Origin: Myceligenerans salitolerans
Lineage (GTDB): Bacteria; Actinomycetota; Actinomycetes; Actinomycetales; Cellulomonadaceae
Length of the DNA: 64,000 bases
Assembly (NCBI RefSeq): GCF_017349295.1
Contig: NZ_JAFMPK010000047.1
Span: 731,527-795,526 of the forward strand
Reading direction: 5' to 3'
A program made the translations under genes and the position numbers. The notes beneath the pieces are model-generated. The model had not been told where the DNA came from, did not search any database, and was given only the letters and a program-made list of their open reading frames with translations. This document shows, one piece after another, positions 36,933 through 45,592 of this stretch. Numbering within the stretch: position 1 is the stretch's first letter; each line of letters starts with the position of its first letter.

Positions 36933-37733
36933 ATGACCAACACATCGCGCCCCGCAGCCGTCGTGACCGGGTCCGAGTCCGGTATCGGGCGAGCCACCGT
37001 CGTCGCGCTCGCCCGGGAAGGCTTTGACGTCGGCCTGTGCTGGTATGCCGATGAGTCGAAGGCGGAGGCAACGGCCCGCGAGGCCTCCGCGCACGGCGTC
37101 CGCACCGAGCTCCGCCGACTGGACGTGACGGACGTTCCGGCGGTCCCGACCGTCATGGACGACCTCGCCGACACGTTCGGCCGCCTCGACGTCCTGGCCA
37201 ACGTCGCCGGAACCGGCTCCTCGACCCTGCTCCTGGAGCTCGACTACCCGCAGTGGCGCTCCGTCATCGCGACCGACCTCGACGGACCGTTCCTCCTCAT
37301 GCAGGCCGCCGCACGGCACATGATCGCCGGCGGACGCGGGGGGCGGATCGTCAACGTGACGAGCGTCCACGAGCACCAGCCGCGCGTCGGCGCGGGCCCT
37401 TACTGCGCGGCCAAGGCGGGGTTGGGGTTGCTCACCCAGGTCGCGGCGCTCGAACTCGGCGAGCACGGCATCACGGTGAACACCGTGGCCCCTGGCGAGA
37501 TCACGACCGCGATAACCGGTCAGGAGGACGAGAGCCCCGTGGGCAAGGTCCGCCCTGGGATCCCGCTTGGCAGGCCGGGCGACGCGCGCGAGATCGCGGC
37601 GATCATCGCGTTCCTGTGCAGCCCAAAGGCGGCGTACGTAACCGGAGCGTCGTGGGTCGCAGACGGCGGCATGCTGCGCATGGGTCCCATGGCCGGGTCG
37701 CACCTGAAGAGCGATGACTGGCGCAGGCCCTGA
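36933..37733 (+). CDS. SDR-family oxidoreductase
   Basis: 266-residue short-chain dehydrogenase. TGSESGIGRA is the nucleotide-binding glycine motif, NVAGTG the central strand, NVTSVHEHQ the catalytic Ser region and YCAAKAG the YxxxK pair. ATG 36933 is the first Met matching the family N-terminus. It likely uses NADP(H) on a small alcohol or ketone. Enclosed by 100-bp direct repeats, so possibly a mobile or duplicated cassette. Confidence 0.85.
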   Translation: MTNTSRPAAVVTGSESGIGRATVVALAREGFDVGLCWYADESKAEATAREASAHGVRTELRRLDVTDVPAVPTVMDDLADTFGRLDVLANVAGTGSSTLLLELDYPQWRSVIATDLDGPFLLMQAAARHMIAGGRGGRIVNVTSVHEHQPRVGAGPYCAAKAGLGLLTQVAALELGEHGITVNTVAPGEITTAITGQEDESPVGKVRPGIPLGRPGDAREIAAIIAFLCSPKAAYVTGASWVADGGMLRMGPMAGSHLKSDDWRRP

Positions 37734-37759
37734 GTCGGCACTATGTGGTGCAGCATCGT

Positions 37760-37859
37760 TTCCGGGGTCCGGCGTATGTCCTGGCTGACGACATTCTGGC
37801 TGTTCAGCGCCGCAGGCGGGGTTGCCCGGGTGCCGTATCCAGACGTCGCTGGACGGACC
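37760..37859 (+). repeat. 100-bp direct repeat, copy 2
   Basis: Second copy of 36759-36858. Immediately to its right begins the truncated oxidoreductase remnant, so the repeat edge marks a recombination breakpoint. Confidence 0.85.
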
Positions 37860-38213
37860 TCCGCGTACCAATTCGCGGGATGGGCTGGTCGAACGGGTCC
37901 GAGCGCTGACGCCCACCGTGGACACTGTGCTCGACGCGGCAGGACGAGGCGCGCCGCCGGATAGCATCGAGCTGCGTGGTGGCACCGAGCGCGGGCTGAC
38001 GATCGCGGACCTGGCGGCCGACGAGTTGGGGGTCCAGTTCACCGACTGCGGTAGGCCCTCGAAGGTCGAACTCGCAGAGCTGCTCGACCTCGTCTCCCGC
38101 GGCGAGGTGTCGGTCCCGGTCGCGAAGGTGCTGCCGTTCACGGAGGCAGCCCGCGCGCAGGCTCTGGTCGACAGCGGGCACACGGGCGGGAAGGCATGCT
38201 GGCGCCCTGACGG
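37860..38213 (+). pseudogene. C-terminal remnant of a zinc-type quinone oxidoreductase
   Basis: About 115 codons resemble the C-terminal third of medium-chain NADPH:quinone oxidoreductases: VDTVLDAAGRGAP, then GLTIADLAADELGV, AELLDLVSRGEVSVPVAKV, LPFTEAARAQALVDSGHTGGK. The catalytic and nucleotide-binding parts are missing, replaced on the left by the 100-bp repeat. After the GGK end the frame runs on into unrelated sequence. The gap 37734-38342 holds nothing else apart from this remnant and the repeat. Confidence 0.75.
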
Positions 38214-38342
38214 GTGGCTGCGTCGGCGGAAGACCGGCAGGCACTCCTGGGCACGACCCGTGAAGTTTTCGTTATCGCGGACCACGACGCCGGTCTCCAT
38301 GGTGTCGGACCGGAAGGGCGACGACCGAGAAGGAGGACCGGC

Positions 38343-39905
38343 GTGAGCACGAGCAGGGAAGTCGGCAGTGCCGTGGTCGAGGCGGCGCGGCGGGGCGACC
38401 AACGGGCACAGGACGAGTTGGTGGCCGCATATCTGCCGCTGGTGTACAACATCGTGGGACGGGCACTGAACCGGCATGCCGACGCCGAGGACGTGGTGCA
38501 GGACACGATGGTCCGTGCGCTCCACGGTCTCGGCTCACTGCGTCGTGCGGACAGTTTCCGGTCCTGGCTCGTGGCCATCACGATGAACCAGATCAACAGC
38601 TACTGGAGCAACCGCCGTGTTCTACCGACCACTTCCGGACTGCAGGACGCGTACGACGTGGCAGACCCGGGAGCGGACTTCGTCGACCTGACGATCGTCC
38701 GGCTCGGGCTCCAAGGTCAGAGACGCGAGGTCGCGGAGGCCAGCCGCTGGCTGGACGACGGCGACCGCAGGCTGCTTTCGCTGTGGTGGATGGAGGCCTC
38801 CGGAGAACTCGGGCGCGCCGAGGTCGCCTCCGCGCTCGAGCTGACGCCGCAGCACACCGCGGTGCGCGTGCGGAGGATGAAGGACCAGCTCGAGAAGGCC
38901 CGCATCGTGGTGCGGGCGCTGTCCGCGGTGCCCCGCTGCGTCCTCCTCGACGACGCGCTCGCGGCCTGGGACGGCACTCCGTCGGCGCTGTGGCGCAAGC
39001 GGATCTCGCGGCATGCTCGCACCTGCGCCACCTGCGCGGGGTTCGCAACGGGACTCGTGCCGGCGGAGGGTCTGCTTGCCGGCCTCGGCCTGGTGCCGGT
39101 GGCCGGATGGCTTGCCGAGTTGGCGGGGTTCGAGAGCGGTGGGGTGCCCGTCGAGACCCTGCGAAACGAGTCCGGGGCAATGGGCGACGCGTCTGCCACT
39201 ACCGGGGCGGTGCCGGGCAGTCGGCGCGCCCCGCGCCATCGCCGAATGCGTCAGCAGCGCCGCACCGCTGTCGCCGCTGCCCTTCTGATCACAGGCGGCA
39301 CCGTCGCCGGGATCGCCGCGCTGTGGCCGGACGCCCCGGACACGGTTCGGGCGGCCTCTGTCACGGAATCCCCGTCCCCCTCCGCACCTGCCGCCCCCCG
39401 CTCCCCCACCCCTTCACCGACCAAGTCCGACTCGCCGTCCCCCAGTCCGTCGTCGAAGAAGCCAACCCCGGAGTTGTTCGTCGTCGAACCGCATCCAGCT
39501 CCGTCCACACAGCAGCCCACGGAGCCGCAGCCCGACCCCGCGAACGCTCTGGCCGAGAAGACCCTGGAGATCACCAACGCCGAACGGGCCGAGGCCGGCT
39601 GCGGGCCCCTGGCCCTGGACGACCGCCTCTCGCGCGCCTCTCAGCTGCACAGCCAGGACATGTCCTCCAATGGCTACTTCGATCACACCAGCCAGGACGG
39701 CCGCCGGTTCTGGGACCGGGCCGCCGAGCAGGGCGCCACCGCCTCGGCCGAGAACATCGCCCGCGGCCAGAACTCCGCCGAGAGCGTGATGCAGGCATGG
39801 ATGGACTCCGAAGGTCACCGCAACAACATCCTCAACTGCTCCCACACCATCATGGGCATCGGTGTGGTCGAGGAGGACTGGACCTGGACCCAGATGTTCG
39901 GCTAG
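38343..39905 (+). CDS. ECF sigma factor fused to extracellular CAP domain
   Basis: 520 residues from GTG 38343 (GGAGG upstream). Residues 1-190 are an ECF-type sigma factor: region 2 VYNIVGRALNRHADAEDVVQDTM and region 4 LTPQHTAVRVRRMKDQL. A Cys/His patch (HARTCATCAGF) follows near 230, like a zinc anti-sigma motif. A single membrane helix TAVAAALLITGGTVAGIAAL lies near 310, then a Pro/Ser linker. The C-terminal CAP/SCP domain is seen as HSQDMSSNGYFDHTSQ and GHRNNILNCSHTIMGIGV. Sigma and CAP would face opposite sides of the membrane, a membrane-tethered sensor-type arrangement. Confidence 0.85.
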   Translation: MSTSREVGSAVVEAARRGDQRAQDELVAAYLPLVYNIVGRALNRHADAEDVVQDTMVRALHGLGSLRRADSFRSWLVAITMNQINSYWSNRRVLPTTSGLQDAYDVADPGADFVDLTIVRLGLQGQRREVAEASRWLDDGDRRLLSLWWMEASGELGRAEVASALELTPQHTAVRVRRMKDQLEKARIVVRALSAVPRCVLLDDALAAWDGTPSALWRKRISRHARTCATCAGFATGLVPAEGLLAGLGLVPVAGWLAELAGFESGGVPVETLRNESGAMGDASATTGAVPGSRRAPRHRRMRQQRRTAVAAALLITGGTVAGIAALWPDAPDTVRAASVTESPSPSAPAAPRSPTPSPTKSDSPSPSPSSKKPTPELFVVEPHPAPSTQQPTEPQPDPANALAEKTLEITNAERAEAGCGPLALDDRLSRASQLHSQDMSSNGYFDHTSQDGRRFWDRAAEQGATASAENIARGQNSAESVMQAWMDSEGHRNNILNCSHTIMGIGVVEEDWTWTQMFG

Positions 39906-39920
39906 TCCCCGGGCCGGGCA

Positions 39921-40100
39921 GGGACGTTCGACCCGACGATCGCGCGCAAGCGGCAGCGACACCTGACCGGGGTGGATGAGATCGTGCTGTCACTGACCGC
40001 GCGCAGGCTGACGACCGGGGAGATCGCGGCCCACTTCGCCGACGTGTACGGAGCCGAGGTCTCCAAGGACACCGTCTCGCGGATCACCGACAAGGTCGTG
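39921..40100 (+). pseudogene. IS256-family transposase fragment
   Basis: 60 codons read GTFDPTIARKRQRHLTGVDE then IVLSLTARRLTTGEIAAHFA and VYGAEVSKDTVSRITDKV. This is the DEIVLSLYARGMTTGEI/ SKETISRITDKV segment of IS256 (mutator-type) transposases. Both ends are cut: no start, no DDE catalytic part. It abuts the truncated Nudix copy at 40103, so transposition or recombination likely made this junction. Confidence 0.85.
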
Positions 40101-40102
40101 AA

Positions 40103-40402
40103 GTTCGGGCCGCGAAGCCCGCCTCGGCCAGCAGCGCGTCCCGGTTCGCCAGCACGAACTCCTTGAGCGCCACCGGCTTGAGATCGATGGCGCCGAGCGA
40201 GTCGTCGGTCAGCGGCACATAGTCCACGTCGTAGCCGCCACGCTCGGGCTTGCTGAACTCCGACCCGTACCGCTCCGTCAGGTTCAACGACGTCAACCGC
40301 GCGACAAAGAAGTACCGGATCGCCACACCCGCATCCGTGAGGTCCGACGAGACGAACACCTGCTGGTACCCGTCGGCCGTCGCACCGAGTTCCTCGGCCA
40401 GC
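40103..40402 (-). pseudogene. Truncated second copy of Nudix gene (300-bp repeat, copy 2)
   Basis: Reads RTLAEELGATADGYQQVFVS through KEFVLANRDALLAEAGFA, matching the last 100 codons of the Nudix gene at 29146-29622. The N-terminal strand and most of the Nudix box are missing. The stop codon of copy 1 is changed here, so the frame runs on into the IS256 fragment. Not functional as a hydrolase. Confidence 0.85.
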
Positions 40403-40464
40403 GTCCGCAACGCGAACTCGGAGTATGCCGAACCCCGGGTCAGACGCCGCTTCCGAATCAGGCC

Positions 40465-41127
40465 CTAGTCACCGGGCATGGGGATCTTGGCGATCGCCCT
40501 GGCTGTGCCTGCCATCGTCGCCAGCGCGACGACGCAGCTCATCAGGGCCGCCACCTGGGAACCGTCGGGCGGCACGATCCCGACGAGCATCACGGCAACG
40601 ACTCCCAAGGTGACCAACAGCAAGCCGGCCGAACCGAGAATGAGGAGAACGTTCACCACACCAAGGCAGATGCCTACCACCAACCATAGGATTTCCGACA
40701 GCAGAGTCGGATTCTCCACGTGCCAGAAGACGAGCGCCGCAACGAGAACCACCACTGCCGGGACCATGAGCCATCCGGTGATCGGCTCGACGGCGTCGAA
40801 CAGCGCGAGCCCCATGCTGGGGACCGGCTCGATGAAGACGAGCTGGATGCTCTCAGCGGCCACGAACGCAGCGGCCAGGTAGACGACGCTCCTGGCAGTC
40901 TGGGTCACAGTCCTGCGCACGATGGCCGACAAGTTCTGGCGCACCACCTGGCGGACGGAGATCGCCGCCCGGCCAGCTCCCTTGACGAAGGCTCGCACCG
41001 CAGAGAGCCAACCGAGCACTGCGGTGCCCACGATGACCAGGCCGACAACAATTTCGGGCGTACCGAGCCACTGAAGCAGCCCGACAAGGACGTCGTCGGT
41101 CGTCGGGACGGTCGGAATCCCGGTCAT
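40465..41127 (-). CDS. Multi-pass membrane protein, unknown
   Basis: 220 residues with about five hydrophobic helices: IVVGLVIVGTAVLGWL, SVVYLAAAFVAAESIQ, WLMVPAVVVLVAALVFW, ILWLVVGICLGVVNVLLI, and LLVTLGVVAVMLVGIV. There is a basic loop AGRAAISVRQVVRQNL. ATG 41127 has GGAGG 9 bases upstream; GTG 41130 would be at a more usual 6 bases. No family recognised. Confidence 0.7.
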   Translation of the reverse strand: MTGIPTVPTTDDVLVGLLQWLGTPEIVVGLVIVGTAVLGWLSAVRAFVKGAGRAAISVRQVVRQNLSAIVRRTVTQTARSVVYLAAAFVAAESIQLVFIEPVPSMGLALFDAVEPITGWLMVPAVVVLVAALVFWHVENPTLLSEILWLVVGICLGVVNVLLILGSAGLLLVTLGVVAVMLVGIVPPDGSQVAALMSCVVALATMAGTARAIAKIPMPGD

Positions 41128-41350
41128 CACCAGCGCCCTCCCATGACACGCTCGCCCTACCTGCACAGATGCTCTCCAGACGCCCGTACCGCGTCAAGGA
41201 ACCGGCAGGGTGAAGCTGACCGGACGAGAGGAAGCCGCCAGCCTCGCCCTGACCGGGCTGTCGCGACACCCCTGCCTCCTTGACCCAGCACGAACTATTC
41301 ATTTGCCGAATATTGTAGTTACAGGGGTTATGTCTTATACAGGGAACGAT

Positions 41351-41372
41351 CGAGTCACACCGGAGTGACTCG
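41351..41372. promoter_or_regulatory. Inverted repeat upstream of SGNH lipase
   Basis: Perfect 8-bp arms CGAGTCAC / GTGACTCG with a 6-base spacer, 22 bases before the ATG at 41395. It could be an operator or a leader hairpin. The stretch just upstream (41295-41345) is unusually AT-rich and may contain the promoter. Confidence 0.4.
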
Positions 41373-41394
41373 ACGGACCCTCGGAAGCTGCCCC

Positions 41395-42405
41395 ATGAAG
41401 CAACGTCTGTTGCGCGTCGTCGCCGCCGTGGCGGCGACGAGCCTTGCCACGGTCGCGCTGGTGACGGCGCCGGCCACGCCGTCGTACGCCGCCGGTGAGT
41501 CCTACGTCGCCCTTGGCGACTCCTACTCCTCGGGCACCGGCACCAGGAGCTACATCGACGACGGCACCCAGTGCCTGCGCTCGACCTACGCCTACGCCAG
41601 CCTGACGGCGGCGGCCAAGAACTACAGCCTCAACTTCCGGGCCTGCTCGGGAGCGGTCGTGGCCGACGTGACGAACAGCCAGCTCGGCGCGCTGAACTCG
41701 AGCACGAGGTACGTCACCGTCTCGGTCGGCGGCAACGACGCCGGATTCGCCGACGTGCTCACCGAGTGCGCCCTGCCGGCGTGGGCCAGCGACTGCGCGG
41801 GCGCGGTGGCCGCAGCCCGGACGTTCATCTCCACCACCCTCCCGGGCCGGCTCAGCGCGCTCTACGCCTCCATCAGGACGAGGGCGCCGGGCGCCAAGGT
41901 GGTCGTCGTGGGCTACCCGAAGCTCTTCATGGGCGAGGACTGCAACCTGTTGACCTTCTTCAGCCCGGCGGACCAGACCGCTCTCAACAACGCCGTCGTG
42001 CTCATCAACTCGGTCACCTCGACGGCCGCCTCCGCCAAGGGGTTCGCCTTCGTCAACCCGGTCAGCCGATTCACCGGCCACGCCGTCTGCGACTCGACCG
42101 AGTGGATCAACGGCCTCTCCAACCCCACCCGGGAGTCCTACCACCCCAATCGCCTCGGCCATGCGAACGGCTACACGCCGCTGGTCGGCGGCGTGCTGAC
42201 GGGCACGAGCGTCACGGCGACCAGCGCGGTACTCGCCGAGGCCGAGGGGCGAGCCGCACAGCAGGCGAAGCTTCAGCGGAAGTACGCCGCCGCCGACCGC
42301 ACCATCACGCCGAAGCTCTTCCAGCCCCCGACCAAGGCCGGGCTGCGGGAGCTGGCGAAGGAAAGAGGCATCGACTTCGACGCCTGGTGGGCAGAAGTGC
42401 GCTGA
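41395..42405 (+). CDS. Secreted SGNH-family lipase/esterase
   Basis: 336 residues with a Sec signal peptide (MKQRLLRVVAAVAATSLATV to about SYAA at residue 33). Block I GDSYSSGTGT has the catalytic Ser; Gly/Asn oxyanion blocks are FRACSGA and VGGNDAGF; the catalytic His is in ESYHPNRLGH. This fits the Streptomyces scabies esterase/SCO lipase-like type with disulfide-forming Cys pairs. It would hydrolyse extracellular acyl esters. Confidence 0.88.
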   Translation: MKQRLLRVVAAVAATSLATVALVTAPATPSYAAGESYVALGDSYSSGTGTRSYIDDGTQCLRSTYAYASLTAAAKNYSLNFRACSGAVVADVTNSQLGALNSSTRYVTVSVGGNDAGFADVLTECALPAWASDCAGAVAAARTFISTTLPGRLSALYASIRTRAPGAKVVVVGYPKLFMGEDCNLLTFFSPADQTALNNAVVLINSVTSTAASAKGFAFVNPVSRFTGHAVCDSTEWINGLSNPTRESYHPNRLGHANGYTPLVGGVLTGTSVTATSAVLAEAEGRAAQQAKLQRKYAAADRTITPKLFQPPTKAGLRELAKERGIDFDAWWAEVR

Positions 42406-42795
42406 TCAGAGCCACCCGTTGTCACGGGCGATGCGGACGGCCTCGGCGCGGGTGCGTGCGCCGGTCTTGCCGATCGGCGAGGACAGGTGGTTGCGCACCG
42501 TGCCCTGCGACAGGTACGCCTCGGCGGCGATCGTAGCCACGGTCCCGCCGTCGGCCGCGAGCGCCAGGACGTGTGCCTCGCGGTCGGTCAGGGGGCTGGC
42601 GCCGACGGTGAGGGAGGTGACTGCGAGGTCGGGGTCGACGACGCGTAGGCCGCAGTGGACGCGGCGGACGGCGTCGGCGAGTTGTCCGGCGGGAGTCCCT
42701 TGAGGATGAAGCCGGCGGCTCCGGCGTCGAGAGCGCGGCGTAGGTAGCCGGGGCGGCCGAATGTGGTGAGGATCAGTGCCCGGCAGCCGGCCGGT
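42406..42795 (-). pseudogene. LuxR/NarL response regulator remnant, frameshifted
   Basis: Reading the minus strand, RALILTTFGRPGYLRRALDA and AGFILK (end of a receiver domain) are followed one frame over by TPAGQLADAVRRV, SPLTDREAHVLALAADG and GTVRNHLSSPIGKTGARTR, ending at a stop at 42406. A single missing base near 42697 breaks the gene, and the first half of the receiver with its phospho-Asp is absent. It resembles DesR-type regulators. The frame overlaps no intact gene. Confidence 0.78.
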
Positions 42796-42876
42796 GCGAT
42801 GAGGCCATGGGATCCAGCCTGGTCGCCGGAAGCGGGCAGGGCGCGGGCCGCTTGTCAGCGAGGCGGGATGACATCC

Positions 42877-42927
42877 GTCATGGGCCGTCCGGCCCTGCCC
42901 GCGTCATGGGCCGTCCGGCCCTGCCCG
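42877..42927 (+). repeat. Two 25-bp tandem repeats with GGGCCG..CGGCCC core
   Basis: GTCATGGGCCGTCCGGCCC then TGCCCG occurs at 42877-42901 and again at 42903-42927. Each contains a palindromic GGGCCGTCCGGCCC-like core. A third related site, CGGGACGTTGGCCCCTG, follows at 42929-42945. Their position upstream of the first gene of the DosR-type cluster suggests binding sites. Confidence 0.6.
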
Positions 42928-42928
42928 G

Positions 42929-42945
42929 CGGGACGTTGGCCCCTG
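42929..42945 (+). promoter_or_regulatory. DosR-box-like site upstream of SDR gene
   Basis: CGGGACGTTGGCCCCTG resembles the GGGAC..(T)..GGCCC form of DosR sites. It lies about 78 bases before the SDR start. Inferred from pattern only. Confidence 0.4.
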
Positions 42946-43022
42946 CCTCGTGCGTGCCGTGCGACGAAGACTGGAGCTGCCGGCCGCGTCCGCGGTCGAG
43001 CGGTCCGAGGGAGTGATCGATC

Positions 43023-43775
43023 ATGAACCGCCTGCACGACAGAACTGCTCTGGTCACCGGTGGCGCGAGCGGCATCGGCCGCGCGATCGCACTGCGCTTC
43101 GCCGCGGAGGGCGCTGCGGTGCTGGTCACCGACATCCAGGAGGCAGAGGGCCAGAAGGTCGCGGACGAGATCGCCGAGAAGGGCGGCCGAGCGATCTTCA
43201 TGCGTCACGACGTGACCGACGAGAGCGCATGGACCGCGGCGGTCGAGCGGGCGGTGTCGGAGTTCGGCGGACTGGACGTGCTCGTGAACAACGCCGGCAT
43301 CGGTGACCTCGGCACCATCGAGGACACCACCCTGGACCAGTACGAGCGCACGGTCTCGGTGGACCAGACCGGCGTGTTCCTCGGCACGAGGGCCGCCGCG
43401 GAGCACCTCAAGGCGTCGGGCCACGGCTCGGTGATCAACATCAGCTCGATCTTCGGCACCAGCGGAGGGATGGGCACGTCACCGGCGTACCACGCCGCCA
43501 AGGGAGCCGTGCGTACTCTCACCAAGAACGTGGCGCTCGCCTGGGCGCGCGCCGGGGTGCGGGTCAACTCGATCCACCCGGGGTTCATCGACACGCCCAT
43601 CCTCGACGCCGCACGCGGCACCGAGTTCGAGACCGCCATGGTCGACCTGACCCCGATGGGTCGCCTGGGCCGGCCGGAGGAGGTGGCGGCCGCCGCCGCA
43701 TACCTGGCCGGCGACGACGCCTCCTTCGTCACCGGCGCCGAGCTCTACGTCGACGGCGGGTACCTGGCCCGCTGA
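43023..43775 (+). CDS. SDR-family oxidoreductase
   Basis: 250 residues, classical SDR: TGGASGIGRAIA, NNAGIGD, INISSIFG with catalytic Ser, YHAAKGAV for Tyr/Lys, NSIHPGFIDTP. Resembles cyclohexanol or 3-alpha-hydroxysteroid dehydrogenase-like enzymes. First gene of the DosR-type cluster, preceded by candidate DosR boxes. Probably involved in redox balance at low oxygen; substrate unknown. Confidence 0.87.
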   Translation: MNRLHDRTALVTGGASGIGRAIALRFAAEGAAVLVTDIQEAEGQKVADEIAEKGGRAIFMRHDVTDESAWTAAVERAVSEFGGLDVLVNNAGIGDLGTIEDTTLDQYERTVSVDQTGVFLGTRAAAEHLKASGHGSVINISSIFGTSGGMGTSPAYHAAKGAVRTLTKNVALAWARAGVRVNSIHPGFIDTPILDAARGTEFETAMVDLTPMGRLGRPEEVAAAAAYLAGDDASFVTGAELYVDGGYLAR

Positions 43776-43845
43776 GTTCCCACGTGCCCCGGCACGCAAC
43801 CCGGGCCTACCCGGACCCGGACGGTCACACGAAGGGAGAAACGCC

Positions 43846-44802
43846 ATGGACGTCATCGACTCGCGGGTGGAGCGGATCCTGGAGGCAGCGGCGCGCGCCC
43901 CGAGCGTCGACAACACCCAGCCATGGCACGTGGACGTCACGGGCAGCACCGTGACCCTGCGTGCGGACGCGGCACGACAGCTGCGGCACTACGACCCGCA
44001 CGGCCGGGAGATGCTGATCAGCTGCGGAGCATTCCTGTTCACCGTCCGCACGGCCGCCCGACGCGATGCGCTGAGCGCCGTCGTCACGGTCCTGCCGGAC
44101 CCGGACGACCAGCTCCTCGTGGCCGAGATACAGCTGGAGCCGGGTCCGGTGCCCGACACGGACGAACTCGAACTGTCCGTGGCGATCGCGCGGCGCGCGA
44201 CGTCACGGGTGCCGTTCGACGACCAGCCCCTGTCCACGGACCTGCTGGAAGCCATCCGGCAGGCCGCGCGGGACGAGGGCGCGCAGCTGCGGCTGATCCA
44301 GCCCTCGGAGCCCGTACGCCAGGACGTGATCGGGCTGATGCGCAGGGCAGAGGCGATCGCCGGCGAGGACCCCGCGGCCCGCGCCGAAGAGGCGGCATGG
44401 ACCGCCACCGATCCCGGCCGTGAAGACGGCATCCCGCGGGAGCTTCTCGGTCCCGGCGCCGACGACGAGGCCCCGGTGCGCCGGTTCCATGCCGGCACCG
44501 GCCATGCACGTTTCGAGCGACACACGACGTTGGCCGTCCTCTCGACCCCGGGTGACTCCCCCCGCGACTGGGTGGCGGCGGGCGAGGCGCTGCAGCACTC
44601 GCTGCTGGTGGCCACCACCTACTTCGTCCATGCCTCGTTCGCGACCACCGTCCTGGAGAACCCCACGACGCGCCATGACCTGCGCCGGGTCCTGTCGCTC
44701 GACGGGGTACCCCAGATGCTCATGCGGCTGGGGTACAGCCCGGCCCCGAGACACACGCCGCGCCGCCCGGTGGGGCGCACGAGCGAGCGGAGCGCACCGT
44801 GA
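43846..44802 (+). CDS. Acg-like nitroreductase-family protein
   Basis: 318 residues. RILEAAARAPSVDNTQPWHV at the N-terminus and the FMN-fold Arg-rich AIARRATSRVPFDDQPL match the Acg (Rv2032) family of nitroreductase-like flavin-sequestering proteins. SLLVATTYFVHASFAT near the C-terminus is the second half of the fold. In mycobacteria acg is a DosR-regulon gene, and this context agrees. ATG 43846 has GGGAG upstream. Confidence 0.82.
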   Translation: MDVIDSRVERILEAAARAPSVDNTQPWHVDVTGSTVTLRADAARQLRHYDPHGREMLISCGAFLFTVRTAARRDALSAVVTVLPDPDDQLLVAEIQLEPGPVPDTDELELSVAIARRATSRVPFDDQPLSTDLLEAIRQAARDEGAQLRLIQPSEPVRQDVIGLMRRAEAIAGEDPAARAEEAAWTATDPGREDGIPRELLGPGADDEAPVRRFHAGTGHARFERHTTLAVLSTPGDSPRDWVAAGEALQHSLLVATTYFVHASFATTVLENPTTRHDLRRVLSLDGVPQMLMRLGYSPAPRHTPRRPVGRTSERSAP

Positions 44803-44851
44803 ACGTCCGCTCGATCCCCGTCAGGGCGCCGGAGCCGGCGCCGGCAGCCGC

Positions 44852-44866
44852 CGGGCCCTTGTCCCG
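44852..44866 (+). promoter_or_regulatory. DosR-box-like site 1 upstream of doxX
   Basis: CGGGCCCTTGTCCCG, an imperfect GGGxCC..GTCCC palindrome, 121 bases before the DoxX start. Confidence 0.4.
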
Positions 44867-44874
44867 TCCCGGCA

Positions 44875-44889
44875 CGGGACCAAGGTCCT
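44875..44889 (+). promoter_or_regulatory. DosR-box-like site 2 upstream of doxX
   Basis: CGGGACCAAGGTCCT, with the palindromic core GGACCAAGGTCC. The same site recurs inverted at 48048-48061 between dosS and the universal stress gene. Confidence 0.5.
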
Positions 44890-44932
44890 ACCGGCAGGTG
44901 TCAGGCGGCCCTGCACCCGGCCATACCGTTCG

Positions 44933-44948
44933 CGGGACCGTTGTCCCA
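44933..44948 (+). promoter_or_regulatory. DosR-box-like site 3 upstream of doxX
   Basis: CGGGACCGTTGTCCCA fits the GGGAC(T/C)...GTCCC consensus of DosR well. It lies 38 bases before the DoxX start codon, so at or just downstream of a likely promoter. Confidence 0.5.
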
Positions 44949-44986
44949 GACAGCCGGAAGGGTTCCGGCGCACTGAGGAGGACATC

Positions 44987-45583
44987 ATGAGCTCCGTCAG
45001 CCACCACTCCGCACCGTTCGCGCACGGGACGGTCGCACACGGACGTGCCGACACCGGCGCCACGGCCACCACGGCCGTCACCGGCACGGCCGTCACGAGC
45101 ACGGCGGTCGCGCGGTACAGCTTCGCGGGCGTCCGGCTGCTCCTCGCCGTCGAGTTCCTCTGGGCGTTCGGCGACAAGCTCTTCGGCTGGAACCTGGCGA
45201 CTCCCGCCGACCGCGCCTGGATCAACGGCGGCTCCCCGACCGAGGGCTACCTCAGCGGCGTCGAGGGCCCGTTCGCCGGCTTCTTCGGCGCCCTGGCCGG
45301 CAACGCCGTCGTCGACTGGCTGTTCATGCTGGGCCTGCTCGGCATCGGGACGGCCCTCGCGCTGGGCATCGGGATGCGGATCGCGGCCGGCGCCGGTGCG
45401 CTGCTCATGCTCCTGATGTGGATGGCGTCGCTGCCGCTGGCGAACAACCCGTTCGTGGACTACCACCTGGTGGACGCGGTCCTGCTGGTCGGGCTGGCCG
45501 CCCTGCTGGCCGGTGACACGATCGGCCTGGGCAGGCAGTGGGCCCGGCTGCCGCTGGTCGAGCGGTTCCCGGTCCTTCGATGA
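44987..45583 (+). CDS. DoxX-family membrane protein
   Basis: 198 residues. A polar 40-residue Thr/Ala/Val-rich N-terminus precedes four membrane helices: [58 protein letters not shown] and [14 protein letters not shown]. The fold and the [12 protein letters not shown] segment match DoxX/DoxD-like proteins linked to redox or thiol stress. ATG 44987 has GAGGAGG upstream. Three DosR-like boxes lie in its promoter. Confidence 0.82.
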   Translation: MSSVSHHSAPFAHGTVAHGRADTGATATTAVTGTAVTSTAVARYSFAGVRLLLAVEFLWAFGDKLFGWNLATPADRAWINGGSPTEGYLSGVEGPFAGFFGALAGNAVVDWLFMLGLLGIGTALALGIGMRIAAGAGALLMLLMWMASLPLANNPFVDYHLVDAVLLVGLAALLAGDTIGLGRQWARLPLVERFPVLR

Positions 45584-45592
45584 CCGCTCACC

